NCBI RefSeq assembly: GCF_019212185.1
Contig: NZ_CP078138.1
Span: 6,239,501-6,303,500, forward strand
DNA from: Pseudomonas fluorescens
GTDB lineage: Bacteria > Pseudomonadota > Gammaproteobacteria > Pseudomonadales > Pseudomonadaceae
Reading direction: 5' to 3'
Length of the DNA stretch: 64,000 nucleotides
Below the pieces are notes generated by a model. The model saw only the letters and a list, made by a program, of their open reading frames with translations, did no database searches and had not been told where the DNA came from. A program made the translations under genes and the position numbers. Below, in pieces: positions 29,287 to 38,795 of this stretch (the stretch's first letter is position 1; each line of letters begins with the position of its first letter).

Positions 29287-29356
29287 AGCGTGTCGCGGAC
29301 AAGCACCCACCGCTACACTCAGGCCTGCACCTTCATTGACTGAACAGGGATATTTC

Positions 29357-30277
29357 ATGCAAACCGGTAGCGTACTTCTGCTTTTCGTTGGCTTGGTGGT
29401 GGCCATTTTGTTCATGGGGTTCAAGGTGGTTCCCCAGGGCTATCAATGGACCGTCGAGCGATTTGGCCGATACACCAACACCCTCAAGCCAGGCCTGAAC
29501 ATCATCATTCCGGTGATGGACCGCATCGGTCGCAAGATCAACGTGATGGAAAGCGTGCTGGATATTCCACCGCAGGAAGTCATCACCGCCGACAACGCCA
29601 CGGTGCAGATCGATGCCGTGTGCTTCTTCCAGGTGGTCAACACCGCACAAGCGGCTTATGAGGTGAACAACCTCGAACACGCCATTCGCAACCTGCTGCA
29701 GACCAATATCCGCACTGTACTGGGGTCGATGGAACTGGATGCCATGCTCAGCCAGCGCGACGGTATCAACGAAAAACTACTGCGCACCGTGGATGAAGCG
29801 ACCGCGCCCTGGGGCATCAAGATCACCCGGATCGAAATCAAGGACATCAGCCCGCCCGCCGACCTGATGGCGGCCATGTCCGGGCAGATGAAAGCCGAGC
29901 GGATCAAGCGCGCGCAGATCCTGGAAGCCGAAGGCCTGCGCGCCTCGGCGATTCTCACCGCCGAGGGCAAGAAGCAGGCACAGATCCTCGAAGCCGAAGG
30001 CAGTCGCCAGGCAGCATTTCTCGAATCCGAAGCCCGTGAACGCCAGGCCGAAGCAGAAGCCAAGGCCACCCAGGTGGTGTCTGAGGCGATCGCCAACGGC
30101 AACGTCCAGGCAGTGAATTACTTCGTCGCGCAAAAATACATCGACGCCCTCGGCAAACTGTCTTCGGCCAACAACAGCAAAGTCATCCTGATGCCGCTGG
30201 AAGCCAGCCAGGTGATCGGCGCGGTCGGCGGTATCGGCGAGATCGTCAAGGCCACGTTCGACAGCAAGAAGGCCTGA
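29357..30277 (+). CDS. Slipin/stomatin-like SPFH protein
   Basis: 306 residues. An N-terminal membrane anchor (residues 4-21) is followed by an SPFH/band-7 domain with the [10 protein letters not shown] opening and an extended helix rich in Ala, Glu and Lys (residues 175-245). Such proteins form membrane microdomain scaffolds. The next gene is NfeD, the usual partner in two-gene slipin-nfeD operons. I chose the ATG at 29357, with AGGGA upstream, over the TTG at 29336. Confidence 0.92.
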   Translation: MQTGSVLLLFVGLVVAILFMGFKVVPQGYQWTVERFGRYTNTLKPGLNIIIPVMDRIGRKINVMESVLDIPPQEVITADNATVQIDAVCFFQVVNTAQAAYEVNNLEHAIRNLLQTNIRTVLGSMELDAMLSQRDGINEKLLRTVDEATAPWGIKITRIEIKDISPPADLMAAMSGQMKAERIKRAQILEAEGLRASAILTAEGKKQAQILEAEGSRQAAFLESEARERQAEAEAKATQVVSEAIANGNVQAVNYFVAQKYIDALGKLSSANNSKVILMPLEASQVIGAVGGIGEIVKATFDSKKA

Positions 30278-30287
30278 GGCGCGATTT

Positions 30288-30737
30288 ATGTGGGCATTCC
30301 TGCAACAGCTTTCATTCTGGGACTGGCTGGCACTGGGCACTGTGCTGTTGATTCTCGAAGTGTTCGGTGCCGGCGGCTACCTGCTGTGGATCGGCTTGGC
30401 GGCCGCCGCCGTCGGCGTGCTGACTTTCGTCATTCCCGGCCTGTCATGGGAGTGGCAGTTCCTGCTGTTCGGCTTGCTGTCGATCTTCACCGCCCTGTAC
30501 TGGTGGTATCGCCAGCGCAGTGCAGTGCGGACCAGCGACGAGCCGAACCTCAACCTGCGCGGCCAGGAACTGCTGGGCAAGGTGTTCGTGGTGCATCAGG
30601 CGATAGTCGACGGGCGCGGCAAGATCAAGGTGGCTGATGGCGTGTGGATGGCCAGGGGGCCGGACACTCCCGAGGGCGCCAAAGTACGGGTAGTGGGTTT
30701 GGATGGTGTGGTGATCGTCGTCGAGCATCTGGATTAG
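30288..30737 (+). CDS. NfeD-like membrane protein
   Basis: 149 residues with two to three membrane helices in the first 70 residues and a C-terminal OB-fold typical of NfeD proteins (Gly-Lys-Val-Phe-Val-Val-His-Gln-Ala-Ile). It usually forms a complex with the SPFH protein encoded just upstream (10-base gap) and may act as a membrane quality-control partner. Co-transcribed with the slipin gene. Confidence 0.88.
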   Translation: MWAFLQQLSFWDWLALGTVLLILEVFGAGGYLLWIGLAAAAVGVLTFVIPGLSWEWQFLLFGLLSIFTALYWWYRQRSAVRTSDEPNLNLRGQELLGKVFVVHQAIVDGRGKIKVADGVWMARGPDTPEGAKVRVVGLDGVVIVVEHLD

Positions 30738-30809
30738 CCGGCGCGGAACAAAATCGCCCTTTGCCAATCCAAACGGCCAGTTCTTCCCAACCCGATGGAG
30801 TCACCCTAA

Positions 30810-31124
30810 ATGCGCGTCAAACTGGCCGCCGCTACCCTTGCCCTGCTCTCGCTGAGCGCCGGGTCTGCCATGGCCGATACTTTCTGGAGAAACGTGATTT
30901 CCTCCGGTGCGACCACGGCTTCCACCTACCTGACCTCCAAGGATCACAAAATGATCGCGGCGGCCCAGGACGACGCCAGCAGCTTCGTCGCCAGCGACGG
31001 CGCCATTCGCGGGCCGTTCCTGGAGTCGGCCATGCACCAGGTGCGCGCCGAGCACCCGGGTCTGCAGGCCAGCGATATGGAATTGGCCAACGCGATTCTG
31101 GCGCGTAATACCACCACCGAGTAA
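30810..31124 (+). CDS. Small exported protein, DUF2388 family
   Basis: 104 residues. An N-terminal signal peptide (Met-Arg-Val-Lys-Leu, then hydrophobic, ending Ala-Met-Ala) leads to a mature part with Val-Ile-Ser-Ser-Gly-Ala-Thr-Thr-Ala-Ser-Thr-Tyr-Leu-Thr. This is the DUF2388 pattern of small periplasmic proteins found in several copies in Pseudomonas. Function is unknown. RBS sequence GATGGAG lies upstream. Confidence 0.8.
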   Translation: MRVKLAAATLALLSLSAGSAMADTFWRNVISSGATTASTYLTSKDHKMIAAAQDDASSFVASDGAIRGPFLESAMHQVRAEHPGLQASDMELANAILARNTTTE

Positions 31125-31135
31125 TGCTGCTTTTT

Positions 31136-31163
31136 GCAGGAGCGAGCAAGCTCGCTCCTGCAG
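31136..31163. repeat. REP hairpin between DUF2388 and gcvP genes
   Basis: Perfect 13-bp stem TGCAGGAGCGAGC / GCTCGCTCCTGCA with a 2-base loop, 12 bases past one gene and 32 before the gcvP stop. Likely stops convergent transcription; no T-tract is seen. Confidence 0.8.
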
Positions 31164-31194
31164 TGGTTTCCAGCCCAAGCCCAGTGCCATTCCT

Positions 31195-34068
31195 TCAGCG
31201 ATATTCATCCACCGGCACACACGCACAGTACAAATTCCGATCGCCATACACATTGTCCACCCGATTCACCGTCGGCCAGTACTTGTGCGCCCGAGTGTGG
31301 GCGTCCGGCGTCACGGCCTGCTCGATGCTGTAGGGCCTATCCCAGACCCCCGTGATATCCGCCAGGGTATGGGGCGAGCGTTTCAGCGGATTGTCATCGG
31401 CCGGCCAGGTGCCGTTCTGCACCTCGCTGATTTCCGCGCGAATGCTCAACATCGCATTGATAAAGCGGTCCAGTTCCGCCTTGGACTCACTTTCAGTCGG
31501 CTCGACCATCAAGGTACCGGCCACCGGAAACGACATGGTGGGCGCGTGGAAGCCGTAATCCATCAGGCGTTTGGCCACGTCTTCCTCAGTGATCCCGGTC
31601 AGCGCCTTCAGCGGCCGGAGGTCGAGGATGCATTCATGGGCCACCCGCCCGTTGCGCCCGCTGAACAGCACCGGAAATGCGCCGGACAACTGTTCGGCCA
31701 GGTAGTTGGCGGATAGGATCGCCACCTCGCTGGCATCCGCCAGTTGCGGGCCCATCATGGCGATGTACATCCAGCTGATCGGCAAAATACTGGCACTGCC
31801 CCAGGGCGCGGCGCTGACCGCACCGTTCTGCGGATCCGGCCCGTCCAGCGGCACTACCGGATGATTGGCGACGAACGGCGCAAGATGAGCGCGAACTCCG
31901 ATCGGCCCCATCCCTGGCCCGCCACCGCCGTGGGGAATGCAAAAGGTCTTGTGCAGATTCATGTGTGAGACGTCGGCACCGATGTCCGCCGGCCGCGCCA
32001 GGCCGACCTGGGCGTTGAGGTTGGCGCCATCCATGTACACCTGACCACCATGACTGTGGATAACTTCGCAGATCTCGCTGATGCCCTCTTCGTACACACC
32101 GTGGGTCGAAGGGTAAGTCGCCATCAGGCAGGCCAGTTTGTCCCCCGCCGTCGCGGCCTTGGTTTTCAGGTCTTCCAGATCGACGTTGCCGGCCTCGTCG
32201 CACTCGACAATCACTACCCGCATCCCGGCCATTTGCGCCGAAGCCGGGTTGGTGCCGTGGGCCGATGCCGGGATCAGGCAAATATCCCGCGCACCTTGCT
32301 GACGGCTCGCGTGGTACTTGCTGATCGCCAGCAGCCCGGCGTATTCGCCCTGAGCCCCGGAGTTGGGCTGCATGCAGATCGCGTCGAATCCGGTGATCGC
32401 GCACAACCAGCTCTCCAGCTCACTGATCATCAAGCCATAGCCCGTCGCCTGCTCCTTCGGCGCAAAGGGGTGCAGGTTGGCGAAGCCCGGCCAGGTGATC
32501 GGGATCATTTCGGCGGTGGCATTGAGTTTCATGGTGCAGGAGCCCAGCGGGATCATCGACTGGTTGAGCGCCAGGTCCTTGTTCTCCAACTGTTTGAGGT
32601 AGCGCAGCATCTCGGTTTCACTGTGATGGGCGTTGAACACCGGATGGCGCAGGTACGTGCTGCTGCGCAGCAGGCTGGCCGGAATCCCGGACGCCAGCGG
32701 CTCGTCATCCAGCTCGGCGACCTCCAGCCCGTGGTCAGCCCCCAGGAACACGTCGAACAGCTTGGCCACGGTGCGTTCGTCACAGCTCTCGTCAAGACTC
32801 AGGCCGACCTGGCCCCGGCCCAGTATCCGCAGGTTGATCTGCGCCGCCTTGGCGGTTTCAATAATGGCGGTCTGACTGCCGCCCACCTCGAGGGTCAAGG
32901 TGTCGAAGAACTGCTGGTTGAGGCGCGTAATACCGTTGCGCTCAAGGCCGGCGGCGAGGATGCAGGTCAGCCGGTGCACCCTTTGCGCAATGCACTTGAG
33001 CCCCTGCGGGCCGTGGTAGACCGCGTAGAAGCTGGCGATGTTGGCCAGCAGCACCTGAGCCGTGCAGATGTTCGAGTTGGCCTTCTCGCGGCGAATATGC
33101 TGCTCGCGGGTTTGCAGAGCCATGCGCAGGGCGACATTGCCACGGGCATCTTTCGAGACACCAATGATCCGCCCGGGAATCGCCCGCTTGTACTCCTCAC
33201 GACTGGCAAAAAACGCCGCATGCGGGCCGCCATAGCCCATCGGCACGCCGAAACGCTGAGACGAACCGAACACCACGTCGGCGCCCATTTCACCAGGCGG
33301 CGTCAGCAACAACAGGCTGAGCAGGTCAGCCGCGACGCAAGCCAGTGCCTGCTGGGCGTGCAGGTGATCAATCAGCGGCCGCAGGTCGCGGATCTCGCCG
33401 TGGGTATCGGGATACTGCAACAGCGCACCGAACACCTGGTGCTGCGGCAAGTTATCCACAGCGTCGACGATCAATTCGAAACCGAAACCCTGAGCCCGGG
33501 TTTGCACCACGGAAATGGTTTGCGGGTGACAGTTCTCATCGACGAAGAACAGATTGCTTTTGGACTTCGCCACCCGCTTGGCCAGCGCCATGGCTTCCGC
33601 GGCGGCCGTCGCCTCATCGAGCAGCGAAGCATTGGCCAGATCCAGGCCGGTCAAATCGATGGTCAATTGCTGGAAATTGAGCAGGGCTTCGAGCCGGCCC
33701 TGGGCAATTTCCGGCTGATAGGGGGTGTAGGCGGTGTACCAACCGGGGTTTTCCAGCACGTTTCGCAGGATCACCGCTGGCGTCAGGGTCCCGTGATAGC
33801 CCATGCCGATAAGGCTGGTCCAGACCTGGTTCTGCTCGGCATAGCCGCGCAGCTTTGCAAGCGCCGCCTCTTCGTCCAACGCCGGCGGCAGTTCCAGCGC
33901 ACGATTGAAGCGAATGCCCGGCGGCACTGTCTGCTCGATCAATTCGACCCGGCTGCCGAGCCCCAGGCTGTCGAGCATCGCCTGTTGTTCAGTGGCGTCC
34001 GGCCCCAGGTGGCGGCGCAGGAAGGCATTGGGGTCGCGTAACTGGCTCAAGCTGGGCATTTGGGACAT
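31195..34068 (-). CDS. gcvP: Glycine dehydrogenase (decarboxylating) GcvP
   Basis: P-protein of the glycine cleavage system, 957 residues, single-chain type. It decarboxylates glycine and passes the aminomethyl group to the lipoyl arm of GcvH. The PLP lysine lies in [14 protein letters not shown], in the C-terminal half. It is separated from gcvH by an oppositely oriented aminotransferase gene, unusual for this cluster. Confidence 0.97.
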   Translation of the reverse strand: MSQMPSLSQLRDPNAFLRRHLGPDATEQQAMLDSLGLGSRVELIEQTVPPGIRFNRALELPPALDEEAALAKLRGYAEQNQVWTSLIGMGYHGTLTPAVILRNVLENPGWYTAYTPYQPEIAQGRLEALLNFQQLTIDLTGLDLANASLLDEATAAAEAMALAKRVAKSKSNLFFVDENCHPQTISVVQTRAQGFGFELIVDAVDNLPQHQVFGALLQYPDTHGEIRDLRPLIDHLHAQQALACVAADLLSLLLLTPPGEMGADVVFGSSQRFGVPMGYGGPHAAFFASREEYKRAIPGRIIGVSKDARGNVALRMALQTREQHIRREKANSNICTAQVLLANIASFYAVYHGPQGLKCIAQRVHRLTCILAAGLERNGITRLNQQFFDTLTLEVGGSQTAIIETAKAAQINLRILGRGQVGLSLDESCDERTVAKLFDVFLGADHGLEVAELDDEPLASGIPASLLRSSTYLRHPVFNAHHSETEMLRYLKQLENKDLALNQSMIPLGSCTMKLNATAEMIPITWPGFANLHPFAPKEQATGYGLMISELESWLCAITGFDAICMQPNSGAQGEYAGLLAISKYHASRQQGARDICLIPASAHGTNPASAQMAGMRVVIVECDEAGNVDLEDLKTKAATAGDKLACLMATYPSTHGVYEEGISEICEVIHSHGGQVYMDGANLNAQVGLARPADIGADVSHMNLHKTFCIPHGGGGPGMGPIGVRAHLAPFVANHPVVPLDGPDPQNGAVSAAPWGSASILPISWMYIAMMGPQLADASEVAILSANYLAEQLSGAFPVLFSGRNGRVAHECILDLRPLKALTGITEEDVAKRLMDYGFHAPTMSFPVAGTLMVEPTESESKAELDRFINAMLSIRAEISEVQNGTWPADDNPLKRSPHTLADITGVWDRPYSIEQAVTPDAHTRAHKYWPTVNRVDNVYGDRNLYCACVPVDEYR

Positions 34069-34219
34069 GACGGGCTCTCTCTTGATTGGCGCTCAGCGTC
34101 TGTTCAACTCGGTTCAGGCAGCATAGCTGCCCTGTGCGCAGGGTATGGTGTCTTCGGCCAATCGGAGCCATTCTGTTGCGCGTCTCGCCTACGTCCGCCC
34201 ATCAGGTGCCCTGATCGTC

Positions 34220-35359
34220 ATGAGCCAACTGCCTTTTCTGCCGTTTTCCAAACCTGTCATCGATGAAGCCACCATCAGCGCGGTCGGCGATGTCCTGCGC
34301 TCCGGCTGGATCACCAGCGGGCCCAAGGTCCAGGCCTTTGAAGCGCAACTCTCCGAGTTTTTCGGCGGCCGCCCGGTGCGCACTTTCAATTCCGGCACCT
34401 GCACCATGGAAATCGCCCTGCGCATTGCCGGTATCGGTGCCGGTGACGAGGTGATCACCACGCCCATCTCCTGGGTGGCAACCGCCAACGTGATCCTCGA
34501 AGTCGGGGCGACGCCGGTGTTTGCCGATATCGACCCGATCACCCGCAACATCGATTTGGACCAACTGGAAGCCGCGATCACCCCGTGCACCAAAGCCATC
34601 ATTCCCGTGTATCTGGCCGGTTTACCGGTGGACATGGCGCGCCTGTACGCGATTGCCCGCAAGCATGGCCTGCGGGTGATCGAGGACGCCGCCCAGGCGC
34701 TGGGTTCCAGCTGGAACGGGCACCGGATCGGAGCCACCGGGGATTTCATTTCGTTCAGTTTCCAGGCGAACAAGAATGTCACCTGCTCGGAAGGCGGCTG
34801 CCTGGTCCTCAACACGCCTGAAGAGGCGCGACTGGCAGAAAAGTACCGCCTGCAAGGGGTGACCCGTAGCGGCTTCGACGGCCTGGATGTCGACGTGCTG
34901 GGCGGCAAATTCAATATGACCGACATCGCTGCCGCCATCGGCCTGGGTCAGTTTGCCGGGATAGAGGCGATCACCGCCCAGCGCCGGATGCTGGCCAAAC
35001 ATTACTTTGAGTGCTTCGGCGACGATTTCGAGGCCCGTTACGGTGCACAGTTGCCGCCGGCGGACTTCACCCAAAGTAACTGGCACCTGTTCCAATTGGT
35101 CCTGCCTGAACGCACCGATGGTCTACCGGCACGCGCCACCTTCATGGAGAAAATGCAGGAGCTGGGAATTGGCATCGGCTATCACTACCCGCCGATTCAT
35201 CTGCTGAGTCTGTACCGCGAACGCGGGTTCAAGGAGGGGATGTTCCCGGTGGCCGAGCGTGTTGGCCGGCTGATCGTGTCGTTGCCGATGTTTTCGACCA
35301 TGAACTCGGGCGATGTCGAGCGGGTGGTGGCAGCGGTAAAAACCGTACTGCAGCGCTGA
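34220..35359 (+). CDS. DegT/DnrJ/EryC1/StrS family aminotransferase (ArnB-like)
   Basis: 379-residue PLP aminotransferase that aminates keto-sugars in the nearest known families. The catalytic Lys lies in Ser-Phe-Gln-Ala-Asn-Lys-Asn-Val-Thr-Cys-Ser-Glu-Gly-Gly, close to ArnB (undecaprenyl-4-keto-arabinose aminotransferase). No sugar-nucleotide or arn genes are adjacent, so the substrate is uncertain. It sits between gcvP and gcvH in the opposite direction, an apparent insertion. I chose the ATG at 34220 because the fold begins there; upstream sequence to 34145 is not family-like. Confidence 0.88.
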   Translation: MSQLPFLPFSKPVIDEATISAVGDVLRSGWITSGPKVQAFEAQLSEFFGGRPVRTFNSGTCTMEIALRIAGIGAGDEVITTPISWVATANVILEVGATPVFADIDPITRNIDLDQLEAAITPCTKAIIPVYLAGLPVDMARLYAIARKHGLRVIEDAAQALGSSWNGHRIGATGDFISFSFQANKNVTCSEGGCLVLNTPEEARLAEKYRLQGVTRSGFDGLDVDVLGGKFNMTDIAAAIGLGQFAGIEAITAQRRMLAKHYFECFGDDFEARYGAQLPPADFTQSNWHLFQLVLPERTDGLPARATFMEKMQELGIGIGYHYPPIHLLSLYRERGFKEGMFPVAERVGRLIVSLPMFSTMNSGDVERVVAAVKTVLQR

Positions 35360-35369
35360 TGGAGGTTGG

Positions 35370-35397
35370 CGCAGGAGCCGACTGAGCGGCTCCTGCG
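35370..35397. terminator. Hairpin between convergent aminotransferase and gcvH
   Basis: 11-bp perfect arms CGCAGGAGCCG (35370-35380) and CGGCTCCTGCG (35387-35397), 6-base loop. No clear T run. Probably a bidirectional stop or REP relative. Confidence 0.65.
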
Positions 35398-35403
35398 TGC
35401 GCA

Positions 35404-35787
35404 TCACTCGCCGATAGCGGCCTTGTAGCCGGCGGCGTCGAGGAGTTTTTCCAGGTCGGCCGGGTTGCTTGGCTTGAGCTTGAAGATCCAGGCGCCGTAA
35501 GGCTCGGAGTTGAGCAACTCTGGACTGGCGCTCAGATCTTCATTGACGGCGATCACTTCACCGGCAACTGGCGAGTAGATGTCCGAAGCGGCCTTGACCG
35601 ACTCCACCACACCGGCCTGGTCGCCAGCGCCGAATACATTGCCCACTTCAGTCAGTTCGACAAACACCACGTCGCCCAACGCCTCCTGAGCGTGATCGCT
35701 GATGCCTACCGTGACAGTGCCATCCGCTTCCAGGCGCGCCCATTCGTGACTTTCGGCAAAACGCAGGTCGGCAGGGATATCGCTCAT
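35404..35787 (-). CDS. gcvH: Glycine cleavage H protein GcvH
   Basis: Lipoyl carrier, 127 residues. The lipoylated Lys is residue 65, in Glu-Ser-Val-Lys-Ala-Ala-Ser-Asp. It shuttles the aminomethyl group between GcvP and GcvT. Start at 35787 (Met-Ser-Asp-Ile-Pro-Ala-Asp) fits the family; a longer frame to 35802 is open. Lies 51 bases downstream of gcvT in the same direction. Confidence 0.96.
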   Translation of the reverse strand: MSDIPADLRFAESHEWARLEADGTVTVGISDHAQEALGDVVFVELTEVGNVFGAGDQAGVVESVKAASDIYSPVAGEVIAVNEDLSASPELLNSEPYGAWIFKLKPSNPADLEKLLDAAGYKAAIGE

Positions 35788-35838
35788 GTTCTGTGTCCTC
35801 AAGAAGAAATGTCAGCGGTGCTGGCCCGCCGGAAATGG

Positions 35839-36921
35839 TTAGATCAAGGTTTTGCCATGCCGCACGAAGGTCGGTTTTACCACCCGAACCGGGTACCACT
35901 TGCCACGGATTTCCACTTCTGCGCGGTCGGCGGTTGCCATCGGCAATCGCGCCAGGGCAATCGATTTGCTTAGCGTAGGAGAGAAACTACCACTGGTGAT
36001 CTCTCCTTCGCCAACATCAGCGATGCGCACCACTTGGTGCGCACGTAAAACCCCGCGCTCTTCGAGCACCAGGCCGACCAGTTTGTGCTGTACGCCAGCC
36101 GTACGCTCGGCTTCCAGTGCGACCCGGCCGATGAACGGACGAGCGGCGGGATCCCAGGCAATGCTCCAGGCCATGTTCGAGGCCAGCGGTGAAACATCCT
36201 GATGAATGTCTTGGCCGTAGAGGTTCATTCCAGCCTCCAGGCGCAAGGTGTCGCGGGCGCCGAGGCCGATGGGCGAGATCCCGGCGCCGACCAGGTCGTT
36301 GAAGAACGCCTGGGCCTGATCGGCCGGCATGGCAATTTCCAGGCCGTCCTCGCCGGTGTAGCCGGTACGGGCAATGAACCAGTCGCCGTCGTATTGACCT
36401 TCAAAAGGCTTGAGTTGCTGGATCAGGACGCCACGGGACTGGCTGACCAGCTCGGCAATTTTCTGCCGGGCATGCGGCCCCTGGATCGCCAGCATTGCCA
36501 GGTCGCGGCGCTCGTGCAGGTGTACCTGGAACTGGCCGATCTGCGCCTGCATCCAGGCCAGGTCCTGATCACGGGTGGCGGCGTTCACCACCAGGCGGTA
36601 ACCGTCTTCCTGGCGATAGACGATCATGTCGTCGACGATGCCACCACGCTCATTGAGCATGGCGCTGTACAGGGCACGGCCGTTGCTGTGCAGGCGCTCG
36701 ACATCATTGGCCAGCAGATACTGGAGCCAGGCCTTGGCCTGTGGGCCGCTGACATCGATCACGGTCATATGGGAAACATCGAACACCCCGCAATCGCGGC
36801 GCACCTGATGGTGTTCCTCGACCTGCGAGCCGTAATGCAGTGGCATATCCCAACCGCCAAAATCGACCATCTTCGCGCCGAGGGCGAGATGAAGGTCATA
36901 CAGAGGCGTACGCTGTCCCAT
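35839..36921 (-). CDS. gcvT: Glycine cleavage T protein (aminomethyltransferase) GcvT
   Basis: Tetrahydrofolate-dependent aminomethyltransferase, 360 residues. It releases ammonia and makes 5,10-methylene-THF. The N-terminal Met-Gly-Gln-Arg-Thr-Pro-Leu-Tyr and Asp-Val-Ser-His-Met-Thr pattern, and the C-terminal GcvT_C domain, are typical. First gene of gcvTH; an upstream hairpin (36971-36997) and possible promoter lie in the 155-base leader. Confidence 0.96.
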   Translation of the reverse strand: MGQRTPLYDLHLALGAKMVDFGGWDMPLHYGSQVEEHHQVRRDCGVFDVSHMTVIDVSGPQAKAWLQYLLANDVERLHSNGRALYSAMLNERGGIVDDMIVYRQEDGYRLVVNAATRDQDLAWMQAQIGQFQVHLHERRDLAMLAIQGPHARQKIAELVSQSRGVLIQQLKPFEGQYDGDWFIARTGYTGEDGLEIAMPADQAQAFFNDLVGAGISPIGLGARDTLRLEAGMNLYGQDIHQDVSPLASNMAWSIAWDPAARPFIGRVALEAERTAGVQHKLVGLVLEERGVLRAHQVVRIADVGEGEITSGSFSPTLSKSIALARLPMATADRAEVEIRGKWYPVRVVKPTFVRHGKTLI

Positions 36922-36970
36922 GGGTTTCTCCTTCCGGGCGTGGCGAAGGTGCGAACAGGTGCTATCGGGG

Positions 36971-36997
36971 TGAAAGCCTCAGAATAGAAGGCTTTCA
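36971..36997. other. Hairpin in the gcvT leader
   Basis: GAAAGCC / GGCTTTC arms (36972-36978 and 36990-36996) with an 11-base loop, within the leader between the iron permease gene and gcvT. It may end permease transcription or shape the gcvT 5' leader. I could not identify a glycine riboswitch in it. Confidence 0.4.
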
Positions 36998-37076
36998 GCC
37001 AATTTCAGCTACCCGGTCTGAAGGACGATCCGCACCGAATGCCGCGCATTGTAGCCGCAAGGTGTAGTACTGGCAC

Positions 37077-38693
37077 CTAACCGATGCGATGAGCCGAACG
37101 GCGGATCAAGCCAATGACCGGCAACAGTCCCACCAGGATCAGGGTCAAGGCCGGCAAGGAGGCGCGCGCCCACTCCCCTTCGCTGGTCATTTCGAAGATC
37201 CGAACGGCCAGCGTGTCCCAGCCGAACGGGCGCATCAGCAGGGTGGCGGGCATTTCCTTGAGCACATCGACGAACACCAGCAGCGCCGCGCTAAGGGTCC
37301 CGGGCAGCAGCAATGGCAGATACACTTTGAAAAACAGTCGCGGGCCACTCACTCCCAGGCTGCGGGCGGCTTCGGGCAAGGATGGACGAATCCGCGCCAG
37401 GCTGTTTTCCAGCGGTCCGTAGGCCACCGCAATAAACCGCACCAGATAGGCCAGCAACAAGGCTGCCACGCTACCCAGCAGCAACGGCTTGCCGGCCCCA
37501 CCCAGCCAGCTCGACAAGGGCACCACCAGCTCGCGGTCCAAATAACTGAACGCCAGCATGATCGACACCGCCAGCACCGATCCCGGCAAGGCATAGCCGA
37601 TATTCGCCACGCTGATCCCGGAGCGAATGGCCCGGGTCGGCGCCAGGCGGCGGGCGAACGCCAGGACCATAGCCACGCTGACGGTGATCAGCGCCGCCAT
37701 GGCGCCCAGGTACAAGGTGTGCAGGATCAGCGCGGAGTAGCGCTCGTCGAGGTCGAAACGGCCACGCTGCCAGAACCACGCCAGCAACTGCAGCAACGGG
37801 ATCACGAACGCGCAGGCGAACACCAGGCCGCACCAAGTGCTCGCCGCCAGCGCCTTGAACCCACGCAAGTGATACAGCGCCTTGCCACGCGGCCGCTCAT
37901 TGCTCGCGCGACTGGCGCCACGGGCGCGTCGCTCGCCGTACAGCAGCACCATCACCACCAGCAGCAACAGGCTGGCCAATTGGGCGGCGCTGGACAGGCT
38001 GAAGAAGCCGTACCAGGTCTTGTAGATTGCTGTGGTAAAGGTGTCGAAGTTGAACACCGACACCGCACCGAAATCCGCCAGAGTCTCCATTAGCGCCAGG
38101 GCCACACCGGCACCGATGGCCGGGCGCGCCATGGGCAGGGCCACACGCCAGAACGCCTGCCATGGCGATTGCCCGAGCACCCGCGCCGCTTCCATCAGCC
38201 CCTTACCCTGAGCCAGAAATGCAGTTCGCGCCAGCAAGTAGACGTAGGGATAGAACACCAGCACCAGGACCAGGATCACCCCGCCCGTGGAGCGCACCCG
38301 AGGCAGGCGCAAGCCGCTGCCGAACCATTCGCGCAGCAGGCTTTGCACCGGGCCGGAGAAGTCCAGCAGGCCGACGAACACGAACGCCAGGACATAGGCC
38401 GGAATCGCAAAAGGCAGCATCAGCGCCCAATCCAGCCAGCGTCGCCCGGGAAACTCGCACAGGCTGGTGAGCCAGGCCAGGCTCACGCCCAGCAAGGTCA
38501 CGCCGACGCCGACCCCGAGGATCAGGGTCAGAGTGTTGCCCAGCAGGCGTGGCATCTGGGTGTCCCACAGGTGCGACCAGATCTGCGCATCGACGGATTG
38601 CCACGACAGCAACAGGACGCTCAGCGGCAGCAGAACCAGGGCGGCGACGGCGAAAACCAGCGGATACCAGCGGCGTTGGGCGGGATGGGCCAC
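37077..38693 (-). CDS. Iron(III) ABC transporter permease (FbpB/HitB-like)
   Basis: About 538 residues, roughly twelve membrane helices in two fused permease halves. EAA-type loops are seen twice (Glu-Ala-Ala-Arg-Val-Leu-Gly-Gln, and Glu-Ala-Ala-Arg-Ser-Leu-Gly-Val), the FbpB layout. I prefer the GTG at 38693 (Met-Ala-His-Pro-Ala-Gln) because the longer ATG at 38753 would lie inside the terminator of the binding-protein gene. No ATPase gene is adjacent; FbpC/HitC may be elsewhere. Confidence 0.87.
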   Translation of the reverse strand: MAHPAQRRWYPLVFAVAALVLLPLSVLLLSWQSVDAQIWSHLWDTQMPRLLGNTLTLILGVGVGVTLLGVSLAWLTSLCEFPGRRWLDWALMLPFAIPAYVLAFVFVGLLDFSGPVQSLLREWFGSGLRLPRVRSTGGVILVLVLVFYPYVYLLARTAFLAQGKGLMEAARVLGQSPWQAFWRVALPMARPAIGAGVALALMETLADFGAVSVFNFDTFTTAIYKTWYGFFSLSSAAQLASLLLLVVMVLLYGERRARGASRASNERPRGKALYHLRGFKALAASTWCGLVFACAFVIPLLQLLAWFWQRGRFDLDERYSALILHTLYLGAMAALITVSVAMVLAFARRLAPTRAIRSGISVANIGYALPGSVLAVSIMLAFSYLDRELVVPLSSWLGGAGKPLLLGSVAALLLAYLVRFIAVAYGPLENSLARIRPSLPEAARSLGVSGPRLFFKVYLPLLLPGTLSAALLVFVDVLKEMPATLLMRPFGWDTLAVRIFEMTSEGEWARASLPALTLILVGLLPVIGLIRRSAHRIG

Positions 38694-38750
38694 AGGGCGA
38701 GATCTCAAGCAGAGGAAACAGGCAGCACGGGGATGAAGAAGACAGGCGCC

Positions 38751-38778
38751 CAAACAAAACGCCCCGCTAGTGCGGGGC
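38751..38778 (-). terminator. Attenuator-like terminator between iron-binding-protein and permease genes
   Basis: Stem GCCCCGC / GCGGGGC (38761-38767 and 38772-38778) followed, in the minus sense, by GTTTTGTTTG. It sits 18 bases after the binding-protein stop, so it should limit permease transcription relative to the binding protein. Confidence 0.75.
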
Positions 38779-38795
38779 GCAGTATACCGGCTGAC

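Noticed and set aside
32050..34041. A 663-codon plus-strand frame opposite gcvP
   Set aside because: Antisense shadow; His/Gln/Arg-rich composition and no domain, while gcvP is complete on the minus strand.
36922..37076. Possible glycine riboswitch upstream of gcvT
   Set aside because: Only one simple hairpin is visible; the tandem aptamer pattern I know from glycine riboswitches could not be found, and the leader is short.
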